DNA of 33,644 bases from Staphylococcus simulans (lineage in GTDB: Bacteria; Bacillota; Bacilli; Staphylococcales; Staphylococcaceae). Location of the stretch: the NCBI RefSeq assembly GCF_003043455.1, contig NZ_PZGG01000026.1:1-33644 (forward strand), read 5' to 3'. Below are positions 1-8,703 of this stretch, piece by piece. A program made the position numbers and the translations under genes. The notes beneath the pieces are model-generated. The model saw nothing but the letters and a program-made list of their open reading frames with translations, was not told where the DNA came from and did no database searches. Positions within the stretch are counted from its first letter, which is position 1, and every line of letters begins with the position of its first letter.

Positions 1-10
1 CATTCCATTG

Positions 11-125
11 TCTGGCGACAATGGCAAAGAGGTCACACCTGTTCCCATGCCGAACACAGAAGTTAAGCTCTTTAGCGCCGATGGTAGTCGGACTTACGTT
101 CCGCAAGAGTAGGACGTTGCCAGGC
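11..125 (+). rRNA. rrf: 5S ribosomal RNA
   Basis: This is a 5S rRNA of about 115 nt. It carries the highly conserved internal block around positions 40-75 (CCCATGCCGAACACAGAAGT). The 5' TCTGGCGAC and 3' GTTGCCAGGC ends pair to close the molecule. It is the last rRNA of an operon whose 16S and 23S genes should lie just outside the window, and it is followed directly by a tRNA cluster. Confidence 0.96.
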
Positions 126-136
126 AATGATATTAT

Positions 137-211
137 TCCACAGTAGCTCAGTGGTAGAGCTATCGGCTGTTAACCGATCGGTCGTAGGTTCGAGTCCTAC
201 CTGTGGAGCCA
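137..211 (+). tRNA. tRNA-Asn (GTT)
   Basis: Cloverleaf with acceptor TCCACAG (137-143) pairing with CTGTGGA (201-207), anticodon GTT at 169-171, a T-loop GGTTCGAGTCC, discriminator G and an encoded CCA. It is the first tRNA after 5S. Confidence 0.97.
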
Positions 212-214
212 TAT

Positions 215-286
215 GGCCCCGTGGTCAAGCGGTTAAGACACCGCCCTTTCACGGCGGTAACACGGGTTCGAGTCCCGTCGGGGTCA
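215..286 (+). tRNA. tRNA-Glu (TTC)
   Basis: Acceptor GGCCCCG (215-221) pairs with CGGGGTC (279-285) with one G-U pair. The anticodon TTC lies at 248-250 between CCGCC and GGCGG. The 3' CCA is not encoded, unlike the tRNAs on either side. Confidence 0.96.
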
Positions 287-295
287 TTACATATT

Positions 296-371
296 GGAGA
301 ATTAGCTCAGCTGGGAGAGCATCTGCCTTACAAGCAGAGGGTCGGCGGTTCGAACCCGTCATTCTCCACCA
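296..371 (+). tRNA. tRNA-Val (TAC)
   Basis: Acceptor GGAGAAT (296-302) pairs with ATTCTCC (361-367). The anticodon TAC is at 329-331 and the CCA end is encoded at 369-371. Confidence 0.97.
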
Positions 372-390
372 TTTTGAATTAAATTTTGTC

Positions 391-474
391 GGAGGGGTAG
401 CGAAGTGGCTAAACGCGGCGGACTGTAAATCCGCTCCTTCGGGTTCGGCAGTTCGAATCTGCCCCCCTCCACCA
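391..474 (+). tRNA. tRNA-Tyr (GTA)
   Basis: Class II tRNA of 84 nt with a long variable arm (CTCCTTCGGG region). Acceptor GGAGGGG pairs with CCCCTCC, the anticodon GTA is at 425-427, and CCA is encoded at 472-474. Confidence 0.97.
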
Positions 475-479
475 TCTAA

Positions 480-554
480 TGGGCTATAGCCAAGCGGTAA
501 GGCAACGGACTTTGACTCCGTCACTCACTGGTTCGAATCCAGTTAGCCCAGCCA
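480..554 (+). tRNA. tRNA-Gln (TTG)
   Basis: Acceptor TGGGCTA (480-486) pairs with TAGCCCA (544-550). Anticodon TTG is at 512-514 in a seven-base loop. Discriminator G is followed by an encoded CCA. Confidence 0.97.
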
Positions 555-557
555 TTA

Positions 558-630
558 GAGCCATTAGCTCAGTTGGTAGAGCATCTGACTTTTAATCAGA
601 GGGTCAGAGGTTCGAATCCTCTATGGCTCA
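558..630 (+). tRNA. tRNA-Lys (TTT)
   Basis: Acceptor GAGCCAT (558-564) pairs with ATGGCTC (623-629). The anticodon stem TCTGA/TCAGA encloses the TTT anticodon at 591-593. CCA is not encoded. This is the last tRNA before the operon terminator. Confidence 0.97.
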
Positions 631-635
631 CTGTT

Positions 636-663
636 GCACCCTTGTGAAAAGGGTGCTTTTTTT
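636..663 (+). terminator. rho-independent terminator of the rRNA/tRNA operon
   Basis: GCACCCTT (636-643) and AAGGGTGC (649-656) form a perfect 8-bp stem with a 5-nt loop, followed by a run of seven T. It lies directly after tRNA-Lys. Confidence 0.93.
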
Positions 664-747
664 ATTGTAATTTTTTCTTTTACTAGTGAATTAGAATATA
701 TAATTCAAAGATGTATGTATTTTTATTCTAAGGTAAAGGGGGATGTA

Positions 748-756
748 TGCTATAAT
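748..756 (+). promoter_or_regulatory. extended -10 promoter of dacA-cdaR-glmM
   Basis: TGCTATAAT at 748-756 is a consensus -10 with the upstream TG of an extended -10 element. No good -35 box is visible at 17 bp, which fits an extended -10 promoter. The leader to the dacA start is about 65 nt. Confidence 0.6.
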
Positions 757-828
757 TTAAATGTATGAGCGCTGTGTATGAATCAATATAACAGCAATCA
801 TTGTAATTAGGTTACCGGAGGAGATGCT

Positions 829-1635
829 ATGAATTTTGGCGGCATTTTTGAAAATTTCAATACGGTAAAGTTAATAACAAGTATTCTAGACTTACTTATA
901 GTCTGGTATGTGATTTATCTATTAATCACAGTATTCAAAGGTACTAAAGCAATCCAACTACTCAAAGGGATCATCGTTATTGTTATTGGTCGTTGGGTCA
1001 GTGCTGCTTTAGACTTGACTACTACTGCAAGATTGTTTGATATGGTAATTCAATGGGGTTTCTTGGCCATCATTGTAATCTTCCAGCCAGAAATCAGACG
1101 AGCACTTGAGCAGTTAGGTAGAGGTAACCTGTTTAAACGCTATGTTGCTAATTCATCAGCAGATCAAGAGAAATTGATTAAAGCAGTTGGCGGAGCAGTA
1201 CAATACATGGCCAAAAGAAGAATTGGTGCTTTAATTGTGTTTGAGAAAAAGACAGGTCTTCAAGATTACATTGAGACAGGTATACCAATGGATTCTGATA
1301 TTTCACAAGAACTTTTGACGAATGTCTTTATTCCTAATACACCGTTGCATGATGGTGCAATGATTATACAAGGAACAAAGATCGCAAGTGCTGCTTGTTA
1401 TTTACCACTTTCTGATAGTTCTAAGATTTCAAAGAGTTTAGGAACAAGACATCGTGCTGCAGTAGGTATCTCAGAAGTTTCTGATGCATTTACCGCAGTA
1501 GTATCTGAAGAAACAGGTTCTATTTCTGTAACGTTCGATGGAAAATTGCGTAAAGACATCTCACTAGAAGTCTTTGAAGAATTATTAGCTGAACATTGGT
1601 TTGATACAAGACTTCCAAAGAAAGGCGTGAAGTAA
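829..1635 (+). CDS. dacA: Membrane diadenylate cyclase (c-di-AMP synthase) CdaA/DacA
   Basis: Makes c-di-AMP from two ATP at the inner face of the cell membrane. In staphylococci this nucleotide controls osmolyte and potassium uptake and affects wall strength and beta-lactam tolerance. The 268-residue protein starts with three hydrophobic helices (about residues 13-35, 38-58 and 72-87). The DAC domain follows (about 105-255), with the signature DGA at 175-177 and RHR at 207-209, both intact. The start is supported by GGAGGAG just upstream. The next gene, cdaR, begins one base after the stop, and glmM follows. This is the classic cdaA-cdaR-glmM arrangement, in which CdaR and GlmM are known to bind and modulate the cyclase. 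Staphylococcal literature uses dacA; Bacillus literature uses cdaA. Confidence 0.97.
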   Translation: MNFGGIFENFNTVKLITSILDLLIVWYVIYLLITVFKGTKAIQLLKGIIVIVIGRWVSAALDLTTTARLFDMVIQWGFLAIIVIFQPEIRRALEQLGRGNLFKRYVANSSADQEKLIKAVGGAVQYMAKRRIGALIVFEKKTGLQDYIETGIPMDSDISQELLTNVFIPNTPLHDGAMIIQGTKIASAACYLPLSDSSKISKSLGTRHRAAVGISEVSDAFTAVVSEETGSISVTFDGKLRKDISLEVFEELLAEHWFDTRLPKKGVK

Positions 1636-1636
1636 A

Positions 1637-2569
1637 ATGTTTGAGAGCAAATGGGGTTTAAGATTTGTAGCATTTGTCTTAGCATTAGCTTTCTTTTTAA
1701 CAGTGAACAATGTCTTTGGAGATATCTTTGGAACATCTAAGCTATCACAAACTTCAACACGCACAATCTCGAATGTACCTGTAGAAGCTACATATAACAG
1801 TAAAAATTTATACGCTTCAGGCATACCTGACAGCGTCGACGTCCAAATTAAAGGTACACAATCTAAAGTGTTGAAAGCAGAACAATCAGATGACATTAAA
1901 GTCGAATTGGATCTAACTAAAACATCATTAGGTCGTCATAAAGTTGATTATGTAATTAAAGGTTTGGATAATGAAGTAGAGGGTACTGTTAACCCTAAAC
2001 AAGCGACTGTCAATCTAGAGAAAAAAGTCACTAAAATGATGACAGTGACACCAGATGTCAGTAATAAAGAATTAAATCCAAATTATCAGATTAAAAATCA
2101 AACTGTGACACCTAAAAAAGTTAAAGTGATAGGTGGGCAACATCAAGTAGATAAAATTGCTTATTTAAAAGCAACATTTAAAGACGATACAAATATCAAT
2201 GATGATACAACCGATGTTGGTGAAATTGTTGCTTTTGATAAGAACTTAAATAAACTTGACGTGATTACAAAACCAAGCACTGTTAATATTACTGTAGAGT
2301 TAGAACCTTACAGGAAGAAAGTAGATATTAAAAAGAAAGTTATCGGTAAAGCAAATTCTAAGTTAAATGCTGATAATGTTAATTTGTCTAAACAACAAGT
2401 TGAAATTTTTGGAAATAGAGATGAGTTAAGTGATATCCATAGTGTGACAGCAGTGGTTGATTTAGCAGATTTTGAAAATTCAGATGAAGCTGCTGTGAAA
2501 ATGGAATTACCTGACAAAGTTAAAGATGCTGATGCGAGTGATATCAAAGCGACAATATCAGCGAAATAA
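1637..2569 (+). CDS. cdaR: YbbR-domain regulator of diadenylate cyclase, CdaR
   Basis: A membrane-anchored extracytoplasmic protein known in the family to modulate CdaA activity. One N-terminal helix (about residues 8-27, LRFVAFVLALAFFLTVNNVF) is followed by a beta-rich, lysine-rich extracellular part. I see about three YbbR-type repeats (roughly 50-130, 138-220 and 225-305), fewer than the four I recall for the Bacillus protein. The length of 310 residues fits staphylococcal YbbR. The gene starts 1 bp after the dacA stop, so translation is probably coupled, and it ends 26 bp before glmM. Its role as a CdaA partner is family knowledge supported here by the operon, not shown directly. Confidence 0.94.
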   Translation: MFESKWGLRFVAFVLALAFFLTVNNVFGDIFGTSKLSQTSTRTISNVPVEATYNSKNLYASGIPDSVDVQIKGTQSKVLKAEQSDDIKVELDLTKTSLGRHKVDYVIKGLDNEVEGTVNPKQATVNLEKKVTKMMTVTPDVSNKELNPNYQIKNQTVTPKKVKVIGGQHQVDKIAYLKATFKDDTNINDDTTDVGEIVAFDKNLNKLDVITKPSTVNITVELEPYRKKVDIKKKVIGKANSKLNADNVNLSKQQVEIFGNRDELSDIHSVTAVVDLADFENSDEAAVKMELPDKVKDADASDIKATISAK

Positions 2570-2595
2570 ATTAAGCATTAAAGGAGAATTTTGAA

Positions 2596-3951
2596 ATGGG
2601 CAAATATTTTGGGACAGACGGAGTCAGAGGTGTAGCAAACGAAGAACTAACTCCAGAACTGGCTTTTAAACTAGGTAGATACGGCGGTTATGTTTTAGCG
2701 CATAATGAAGACAAGAAACATCCACAAGTCCTTGTAGGACGTGATACACGTGTTTCTGGGGAAATGTTGGAATTTGCGTTAATCGCAGGTTTAATCTCTA
2801 TCGGTGCTGAAGTAATGCGATTAGGCGTTATTTCTACACCAGGTGTAGCATACTTAACAAAAGAAATGGATGCTGAGCTAGGTGTTATGATTTCAGCTTC
2901 TCATAATCCAGTGGCAGATAACGGAATTAAATTCTTCGGTTCAGACGGCTTCAAATTATCTGATGATCAAGAAAGAGAAATCGAAGCGTTATTAGACGAA
3001 GAAAATCCTGATTTACCACGTCCAATCGGAAATGAAATTGTTCAGTATTCGGACTACTTCGAAGGCACTCAAAAATACTTAAGTTATTTAAAATCAACTG
3101 TAGATGTTAATTTTGAAGGCTTAAAAATTGCTTTAGATGGAGCCAATGGTTCTACATCACAACTTGCACCATTCTTATTCGGTGATTTAGAAGCAGATAC
3201 AGAAGTGATCGGTTGCAGCCCAGATGGTTACAATATTAATGATGGCGTGGGTTCAACACATCCTGAAGCATTAGCTCAAACAGTTGTTGAAACTGAAAGT
3301 GACTTTGGTTTAGCCTTCGATGGAGACGGCGACCGTTTAATCGCAGTTGATGAAAAAGGTAATATCGTTGATGGTGACCAAATTATGTTCATCATTGGTC
3401 AAGAAATGGCGAAAAACCAAGAGTTAAATGATAACATGATTGTTTCTACTGTCATGAGTAACTTAGGTTTCTACAAAGCATTAGAAGCAGAAGGTATTAA
3501 ATCTAATAAAACTAAAGTCGGCGACCGTTATGTTGTAGAAGAAATGCGCAGAGGCAACTACAACCTAGGCGGTGAGCAATCAGGTCATATCGTAATGATG
3601 GATTACAATACGACTGGAGATGGTTTATTAACAGGTGTACAATTAGCAGCTGTTGTAAAATTAACTGGTAAACCATTAAGTGAACTTGCTGAACAAATGA
3701 AAAAATACCCACAATCTTTAATTAACGTACGTGTGACAGACAAACACGCAGTGACAGACAATGCTGATGTTAAAGCAGAAATGGACCGCGTAGAAGCTGA
3801 CATGAACGGTGAAGGACGTATTTTAGTTCGACCTTCAGGTACAGAGCCATTAGTACGTGTCATGGTAGAAGCTGCAACTGATGAAAAAGCTGAAAACTAT
3901 GCACAACAAATCGCAGATGTAGTTAAAGAAAAAATGGGTTTAAATGAATAA
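2596..3951 (+). CDS. glmM: Phosphoglucosamine mutase GlmM
   Basis: Interconverts glucosamine-6-phosphate and glucosamine-1-phosphate, the second step of UDP-GlcNAc synthesis for peptidoglycan and teichoic acids. The 451-residue protein is full length for the family. It has the N-terminal GTDGVRG, the phosphoserine loop SASHNP with catalytic Ser102, the metal loop DGDGDR at 242-247, and the C-terminal phosphate-binding RPSGTEP. The start has AAGGAGA 8-9 bp upstream. It is the last gene of the dacA operon and ends just before a terminator. GlmM is also known to bind and inhibit CdaA in several Firmicutes. The previous step is made by glmS, which lies downstream as a separate transcription unit. 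Confidence 0.97.
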   Translation: MGKYFGTDGVRGVANEELTPELAFKLGRYGGYVLAHNEDKKHPQVLVGRDTRVSGEMLEFALIAGLISIGAEVMRLGVISTPGVAYLTKEMDAELGVMISASHNPVADNGIKFFGSDGFKLSDDQEREIEALLDEENPDLPRPIGNEIVQYSDYFEGTQKYLSYLKSTVDVNFEGLKIALDGANGSTSQLAPFLFGDLEADTEVIGCSPDGYNINDGVGSTHPEALAQTVVETESDFGLAFDGDGDRLIAVDEKGNIVDGDQIMFIIGQEMAKNQELNDNMIVSTVMSNLGFYKALEAEGIKSNKTKVGDRYVVEEMRRGNYNLGGEQSGHIVMMDYNTTGDGLLTGVQLAAVVKLTGKPLSELAEQMKKYPQSLINVRVTDKHAVTDNADVKAEMDRVEADMNGEGRILVRPSGTEPLVRVMVEAATDEKAENYAQQIADVVKEKMGLNE

Positions 3952-3960
3952 TTAATTTTG

Positions 3961-3997
3961 AAGAACTGAGGCTGATTAACAAGTTTCAGTTCTTTTT
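3961..3997 (+). terminator. terminator of the dacA-cdaR-glmM operon
   Basis: AAGAACTGA (3961-3969) pairs perfectly with TCAGTTCTT (3986-3994), and the stem is followed by more T. The loop is 16 nt, which is long. Confidence 0.75.
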
Positions 3998-4156
3998 AAT
4001 TTGTGATAAAAGTCAAAAAAAAAGACTGAAGCTACTTAGCCTCTAAATATAATAAACGAATATTATTAGTTAATAGTAAAAACATAATTAGAAATCGAAA
4101 AAATTGCAGTTAGCAAAAAACTTTAGAGTGTAAGCGGATACAGGTTGGGAAAATAG

Positions 4157-4186
4157 TTGCATTTATAAAAACACTCATTGTAAAAT
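4157..4186 (+). promoter_or_regulatory. candidate glmS promoter
   Basis: TTGCAT (4157-4162) and TAAAAT (4181-4186) are separated by 18 bp. Transcription would begin near 4193, about 40 nt before the ribozyme cleavage site. It is the best candidate in the 3998-4200 stretch, which otherwise holds only A/T-rich sequence and a weak hairpin near 4022-4045. Confidence 0.45.
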
Positions 4187-4215
4187 ACTTATATTACGTG
4201 TAAAAGGGGGATAGA

Positions 4216-4432
4216 CAGGTTAAACCATAATTATAGCGCCCGTACAATGGCAAGCTGGAATTTGCGTAGATTTATGTCTTAGAGCAGAAGATGTAATAGC
4301 AAGCATAGCTTTAAATTGTCGACGAGGAAGACAGTGATCGGATTATCGGCGGATGCTGTCTCGGATAAGGTCAGTCGTAAGTTTACAAGGTAAAACATTG
4401 AGGTGACTCGATGCACAAAGTTTGTAAACAGA
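4216..4432 (+). promoter_or_regulatory. glmS self-cleaving ribozyme (GlcN6P-activated)
   Basis: Conserved ribozyme core upstream of glmS. The cleavage site is A4235|G4236 in ATAGCGCCCG. P1 arms are probably ACAAT (4244-4248) and ATTGT (4315-4319). They are followed by the invariant GACGAGGA (4321-4328). The next stem, AGACAG (4329-4334) with CTGTCT (4356-4361), contains the conserved ATCGGCGGATG stretch. P3 is GTTTACAA (4381-4388) with TTGTAAAC (4422-4429). P4 is CATTGAG/CTCGATG (4396-4402, 4407-4413) capped by GTGA. In this family glucosamine-6-phosphate acts as the cofactor, and the cleaved mRNA is degraded, so product shuts off glmS. About 66 nt separate the P1 arms here, far more than in the short B. 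subtilis version as I recall it. Confidence 0.93.
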
Positions 4433-4634
4433 CCAAAGTTTATATTTTTGAACGGTACTCACACAAGGGGATTAGTACGTCTATTTTTGTAGAGTTCAAG
4501 TGAGAAGGGACTCTATAGAGTATATTTAGGCGGCATCAATTTATATTCGATACAGAAAAATTTAATATGAAACTGAAAGATTCCCCCGTGAAAAGGGTAA
4601 CCGTTAGGAATGAAGAATACGGAGGAATTGAATT
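4433..4634 (+). other. long leader between ribozyme and glmS start
   Basis: About 200 nt without a gene. It holds several possible hairpins: TTGAAC (4448-4453) with GTTCAA (4494-4499), ACTCTATAGAGT near 4510-4521, and ATTCC (4580-4584) with GGAAT (4607-4611) just before the ribosome binding site. No terminator-like T tract is convincing. A GGAGGA sits at 4621-4626 ahead of the glmS ATG. Confidence 0.5.
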
Positions 4635-6440
4635 ATGTGTGGAATTGTAGGATATATCGGATATGATAATGCGAAGGAAATTTTATTAAAAGGCTTAGAG
4701 AAATTAGAGTACAGAGGTTATGACTCTGCAGGTATTGCACTTGTGAATGACGAAGGTACGACAGTATTTAAAGAAAAAGGTCGTATTGCAGATTTAAGAA
4801 ATGTAGCTGACAATAGTGATGTAGATGGAACAGTAGGAATTGGTCATACACGTTGGGCGACACATGGTGTGCCGAACTATGAAAACTCTCATCCACATCA
4901 ATCAGCATCTAAACGCTTTACTTTAGTTCACAATGGTGTGATTGAAAATTACGAAGAGTTACGTGATCAATATGTATCAGATGTTAATTTTTTATCAGAT
5001 ACTGATACAGAAGTCATCGTACAATTAGTAGAACATTTCTCAAATGAAGGCTTATCTACTGAAGAAGCTTTCACTAAAGTCGTTAAATTATTACATGGCT
5101 CTTATGCCTTAGCATTATTAGACGAAGAAGACCACGATACAATTTACGTGGCGAAAAACAAATCACCATTATTAATCGGTGTTGGAGAAAAATTCAACGT
5201 TGTAGCATCAGATGCTTTAGCAATGTTGCAAGTAACGAATGAATATAAAGAAATTCACGATCATGAAATTGTTATTGTTAAACGTGATTCAGTTGAAATC
5301 AAAGATTTAGATGGCAATGTACAAAAACGTGAAACATACACTGCTGAAATTGATGCATCAGACGCTGAAAAAGGTGTTTATGATCATTACATGCTAAAAG
5401 AAATTCATGAACAACCTGCAGTTATGCGTCGTATTATTCAAGAATATCAAGATGACAACGGCGACTTGAAAATGGATAATGCGATTATCGATGAAGTTGC
5501 ACAAGCTGACCGAATTTATATCATCGCTGCCGGTACAAGCTATCATGCAGGTTTAGTAGGTAAAGAATTTATCGAAAAATGGGCTGGTGTCCCAACAGAA
5601 GTACATGTCGCTTCTGAATTCGTATACAACACACCATTATTATCTAAAAAACCATTATTCATCTATATTTCACAATCAGGTGAAACAGCAGACAGCCGTG
5701 CTGTATTAGTTGAAATGAAAAAACGTGGTCATAAAGCATTAACAGTAACAAATGTACCAGGTTCAACACTTTCTCGTGAAGCGGACCACACGTTACTTTT
5801 ACATGCTGGACCAGAAATTGCTGTAGCATCTACAAAAGCATATACAGCACAAATTGCAGTACTTGCTATCTTGTCTCAAATTGTGGCTAAACGTCACGGA
5901 CAAGAAGAAACTGTAGATTTATTACAAGAACTTGCGAAAGTCGCAAATGCGATGGAAGCAATCGTAGACGATGCTGAATATATGGAACAAATTGCGAAAG
6001 ACTACTTAGCAACAACACGCAATGCCTTCTTTATCGGTCGTACAATCGACTACAATGTCAGCTTAGAAGGCGCATTGAAATTAAAAGAAATTTCATATAT
6101 TCAAGCAGAAGGATTTGCTGGCGGTGAATTAAAACACGGTACAATTGCGTTGATTGAAGATCAAACACCAGTGATTGCTTTAGCAACACAAGAGAATGTT
6201 AACCTTTCAATCCGCGGTAACGTCAAAGAAGTTGCTGCACGTGGTGCACATACATGCATTATCTCAATGGATGGATTAAATAAAGCAGGAGACACTTATG
6301 TGATTCCTCAAGTGAACGAGTTATTAACGCCACTTGTTTCTGTTGTGCCATTACAATTGATTGCATACTATGCAGCATTACACCGTGATTTAGATGTGGA
6401 TAAACCACGTAACTTAGCAAAATCAGTAACAGTAGAATAA
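4635..6440 (+). CDS. glmS: Glutamine--fructose-6-phosphate aminotransferase (isomerizing) GlmS
   Basis: Makes glucosamine-6-phosphate from fructose-6-phosphate and glutamine, the committed step of amino-sugar synthesis. The 601-residue protein has an N-terminal class II glutaminase domain that begins MCGIVGYIG with nucleophile Cys2, plus RGYDSAG and GHTRWATHG motifs. Two SIS sugar-isomerase domains follow (about 285-425 and 455-590), with [18 protein letters not shown] and [11 protein letters not shown] motifs. The C-terminus ends KSVTVE, matching the family. The gene stands alone and is controlled by the upstream ribozyme, which senses its own product. It feeds glmM in the preceding operon. 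Confidence 0.98.
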   Translation: MCGIVGYIGYDNAKEILLKGLEKLEYRGYDSAGIALVNDEGTTVFKEKGRIADLRNVADNSDVDGTVGIGHTRWATHGVPNYENSHPHQSASKRFTLVHNGVIENYEELRDQYVSDVNFLSDTDTEVIVQLVEHFSNEGLSTEEAFTKVVKLLHGSYALALLDEEDHDTIYVAKNKSPLLIGVGEKFNVVASDALAMLQVTNEYKEIHDHEIVIVKRDSVEIKDLDGNVQKRETYTAEIDASDAEKGVYDHYMLKEIHEQPAVMRRIIQEYQDDNGDLKMDNAIIDEVAQADRIYIIAAGTSYHAGLVGKEFIEKWAGVPTEVHVASEFVYNTPLLSKKPLFIYISQSGETADSRAVLVEMKKRGHKALTVTNVPGSTLSREADHTLLLHAGPEIAVASTKAYTAQIAVLAILSQIVAKRHGQEETVDLLQELAKVANAMEAIVDDAEYMEQIAKDYLATTRNAFFIGRTIDYNVSLEGALKLKEISYIQAEGFAGGELKHGTIALIEDQTPVIALATQENVNLSIRGNVKEVAARGAHTCIISMDGLNKAGDTYVIPQVNELLTPLVSVVPLQLIAYYAALHRDLDVDKPRNLAKSVTVE

Positions 6441-6453
6441 TTGATAATTAACG

Positions 6454-6488
6454 AAACTGTCATTCTCTTTGTAGAGTGGCAGTTTTTT
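6454..6488 (+). terminator. glmS terminator
   Basis: AAACTGTCATTCT (6454-6466) pairs with the strand at 6473-6485 with G-U pairs, around a short loop, followed by a T run. Confidence 0.85.
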
Positions 6489-6561
6489 CTTTGTAGAAAG
6501 TTGCGAAAACAGTTTGAAAATGCCATAATCAAGGCGATAACAACAACTTGGAGGAAAAGTA

Positions 6562-7416
6562 ATGGATAATGTACAAGCGATATTCTTAGATATGGATGGA
6601 ACGATTTTACAAGAAAATAATAGAGTATCAGATAAAACAACAGAAACAATCAAACAATTACGTCAAAATGGATTCAAAGTCTTTATAGCGACAGGACGTT
6701 CATTTGACGAAATTGAACATTTAACACCTGAAAATTTTGAAATTGATGGTGTGATTTCATCTAATGGGACTAGAGGAAACGCTGAAGGTGTAACTATCTT
6801 TGAACATAGTCTGACGTATGAAGCGGTCACTGAAATTGTTGAAAGCGCGAAAGCTCAACACATTTATTATGAAGTATTTCCATTCAGCGGCAAACGTATG
6901 ATTTTAAAAGAAGACCGCGAATGGATTGAAGCAACTTGTGCAGGTGATACGCCACCGAACAATGTGGGGATCAGTGAGTGGAATTCTCGTAAGCATGCTT
7001 TAAATGGCAACGTAAACTGGGTAGATACATTACCTCAAATGCAGTTTTCTAAAATTTATATGTTCACACCAGATTTAGAGAAAATCACGACAATCAGAGA
7101 ACATTTAATCGATGAACAGAAACAACTAGAAATCACAGTTTCCAACTCATCACGCTTCAATGCGGAAACTATGGCAGAAGGTATCGATAAAGGTACGGGT
7201 ATTAAAGAGATGATTGAACACTTTAATATTCCGCAATCAGATACACTTGTGATTGGTGACAGTGATAACGACCGTTCTATGTTTGCGTTTGGTCATTACA
7301 CAGTCGCAATGAAAAACGCTCGACCTGAAATTCAAGCTCTTACAAAAGATGTCACATCTTATACAAATGATGAAGACGGTGCAGCACGTTATTTAGAATC
7401 AAACCTTTTGAATTAA
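6562..7416 (+). CDS. Cof-type HAD-IIB family phosphatase
   Basis: A cytoplasmic haloacid-dehalogenase-superfamily hydrolase. The catalytic DxD motif FLDMDGT carries Asp10 and Asp12, followed by motif II around ATGRS, a basic residue in the cap/core region, and motif IV GDSDND at 232-237. The length of 284 residues and the large cap between motifs II and III fit the Cof/YwpJ/YitU type, which dephosphorylates sugar phosphates or flavin precursors. The exact substrate cannot be read from sequence. The start is supported by GGAGGA 8-9 bp upstream. It sits alone between the glmS terminator and a convergent terminator. Position next to glmS does not by itself imply an amino-sugar substrate. Confidence 0.88.
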   Translation: MDNVQAIFLDMDGTILQENNRVSDKTTETIKQLRQNGFKVFIATGRSFDEIEHLTPENFEIDGVISSNGTRGNAEGVTIFEHSLTYEAVTEIVESAKAQHIYYEVFPFSGKRMILKEDREWIEATCAGDTPPNNVGISEWNSRKHALNGNVNWVDTLPQMQFSKIYMFTPDLEKITTIREHLIDEQKQLEITVSNSSRFNAETMAEGIDKGTGIKEMIEHFNIPQSDTLVIGDSDNDRSMFAFGHYTVAMKNARPEIQALTKDVTSYTNDEDGAARYLESNLLN

Positions 7417-7425
7417 TAATAGAAA

Positions 7426-7464
7426 AAGCGTCTGAAGGAGTTGTTACACTGCCTTCAGACGCTT
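7426..7464. terminator. shared convergent terminator
   Basis: AAGCGTCTGAAGG (7426-7438) pairs perfectly with CCTTCAGACGCTT (7452-7464), 13 bp with a 13-nt loop. A run of A at 7423-7427 gives a T tract on the minus strand. It can end both the HAD gene (+) and the membrane protein gene (-). Confidence 0.9.
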
Positions 7465-7473
7465 ACTTATTGC

Positions 7474-8574
7474 TTACTTTTTAAAGTCATCTGAGCGTTC
7501 ATCAATTTCTTTATTCTTTGATTGTAAGTGATCAAATGTAGTATCTTGATAAACTTCTTTATCATTTTCGTTTGTAGTTTCTTTCGTTTCTGTTTCTTTT
7601 ACAGGTGTTGTCTTTTCTTTTTCCTCTTGTTCTGCTTTTGCTTGTTGTTTACGTTGTTGGCGAGAAGGCGCACGGTGAGGTACAACACCATCTGTTACAG
7701 TACTGAAGAATGCGATAATCGCATTAACGTTTAAGTAATAAACGACAATACGTACGATGATGATAATAACTAGTAAAACAACTGTTAAAACGCCTGCTAC
7801 GTTTTGTGAAATACTTCTTGTAGAGAATGCGACAAGTTGAGAAACAGGTGTTTCTAAAATAATCACAACTAAATCTAATACTACAAGTCCAAGTAAAAGT
7901 TTGAACCAAGAATGATGACCATTTTTCATTGATTTAAATGCATGTTTAACATCTTGGAATGCACCGGCCTGACGGTCTTTAAAGTATGCGACTGTATACG
8001 CAATCATGATGTAAGTAAATGTCCAGATAAAGAATGAAAGTACAATCGCTAAAATTGTAAGCGCGATAAGTTGAACAGCAATGTATACACCGACATGTTC
8101 CATAAAGTAACTTTGTCCGCTTCTCAACAACGCTCCAATACCTAAACTGAACAATTGAGTCAGTAAGTAGCGAATCAGACTCAGTATCGCGATAAAGAGT
8201 AAAGTAAACAATGCTAACTTAACAGCTCTTAAATAGCTGCCTTTTTTAAATGCTTCAAAAGCATCAAGCATGCTGACTTTTTCTTTATGGATACCTTTAT
8301 AAATGATGTTGATCGCACCTGCAGCCAGGTGATATCCAGCAAAGATAAAGAAAGCTAATGGTATAATCAGACTGATAATCACCGGTAATAAAATTTGCGG
8401 TGACATTGATTGATACATCATCGCCATAATAAACATCGAGATGCTTTGCGTTAATGGCTGTAATGTCAATCCAGTCAATAATAGAAAGACAATAAATGTT
8501 AGAATACTAAAAAGAGCTATTTTAACATTTTGCGGTTTTGCGTTTTGTATTGCATGTTTATGAAATTTAAACAA
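7474..8574 (-). CDS. Multi-pass membrane protein with charged C-terminal tail, function unknown
   Basis: An integral membrane protein I do not recognise with certainty. I see about six hydrophobic segments with glycine- and beta-branched-rich helices. They are followed by a hydrophilic tail of roughly 70 residues rich in Glu, Lys, Gln and Thr (KETETKETTNENDKE). The general look resembles YciC/DUF975-like membrane proteins. Start choice: on the minus strand AAGGAGT (8584-8590) lies 10 bp before a TTG at 8574, giving 366 residues beginning MFKFHKHAIQN. An in-frame ATG at 8607 lies upstream of this ribosome site and would add 11 residues, but has no good site of its own. It is divergent from the metallophosphoesterase and converges on the HAD gene. 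Confidence 0.75.
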   Translation of the reverse strand: MFKFHKHAIQNAKPQNVKIALFSILTFIVFLLLTGLTLQPLTQSISMFIMAMMYQSMSPQILLPVIISLIIPLAFFIFAGYHLAAGAINIIYKGIHKEKVSMLDAFEAFKKGSYLRAVKLALFTLLFIAILSLIRYLLTQLFSLGIGALLRSGQSYFMEHVGVYIAVQLIALTILAIVLSFFIWTFTYIMIAYTVAYFKDRQAGAFQDVKHAFKSMKNGHHSWFKLLLGLVVLDLVVIILETPVSQLVAFSTRSISQNVAGVLTVVLLVIIIIVRIVVYYLNVNAIIAFFSTVTDGVVPHRAPSRQQRKQQAKAEQEEKEKTTPVKETETKETTNENDKEVYQDTTFDHLQSKNKEIDERSDDFKK

Positions 8575-8703
8575 TGGCTTAGCACTCCTTTGATATGATA
8601 TAAACACAATATCAAAAAATTGCTTGGTTTCAAATTAAAAAATCAAGATTATAAGCAAAATGTAATGTTTTGTTTCATTATAAACTTTAATGAGGGTGAT
8701 AGT

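Noticed and set aside
127-524. Open frames on both strands across the tRNA cluster
   Set aside because: They run straight through recognisable tRNA cloverleaves and have no coding signature; they are by-products of tRNA sequence.
1398-1896. Minus-strand open frames within dacA-cdaR
   Set aside because: They are shadows of well-supported plus-strand genes and lack ribosome sites and recognisable domains.
4016-4045. Hairpin GAAGCT/AGCCTC next to an A run as a minus-strand terminator
   Set aside because: The stem is short with wobble pairs, and no minus-strand gene lies to its right.
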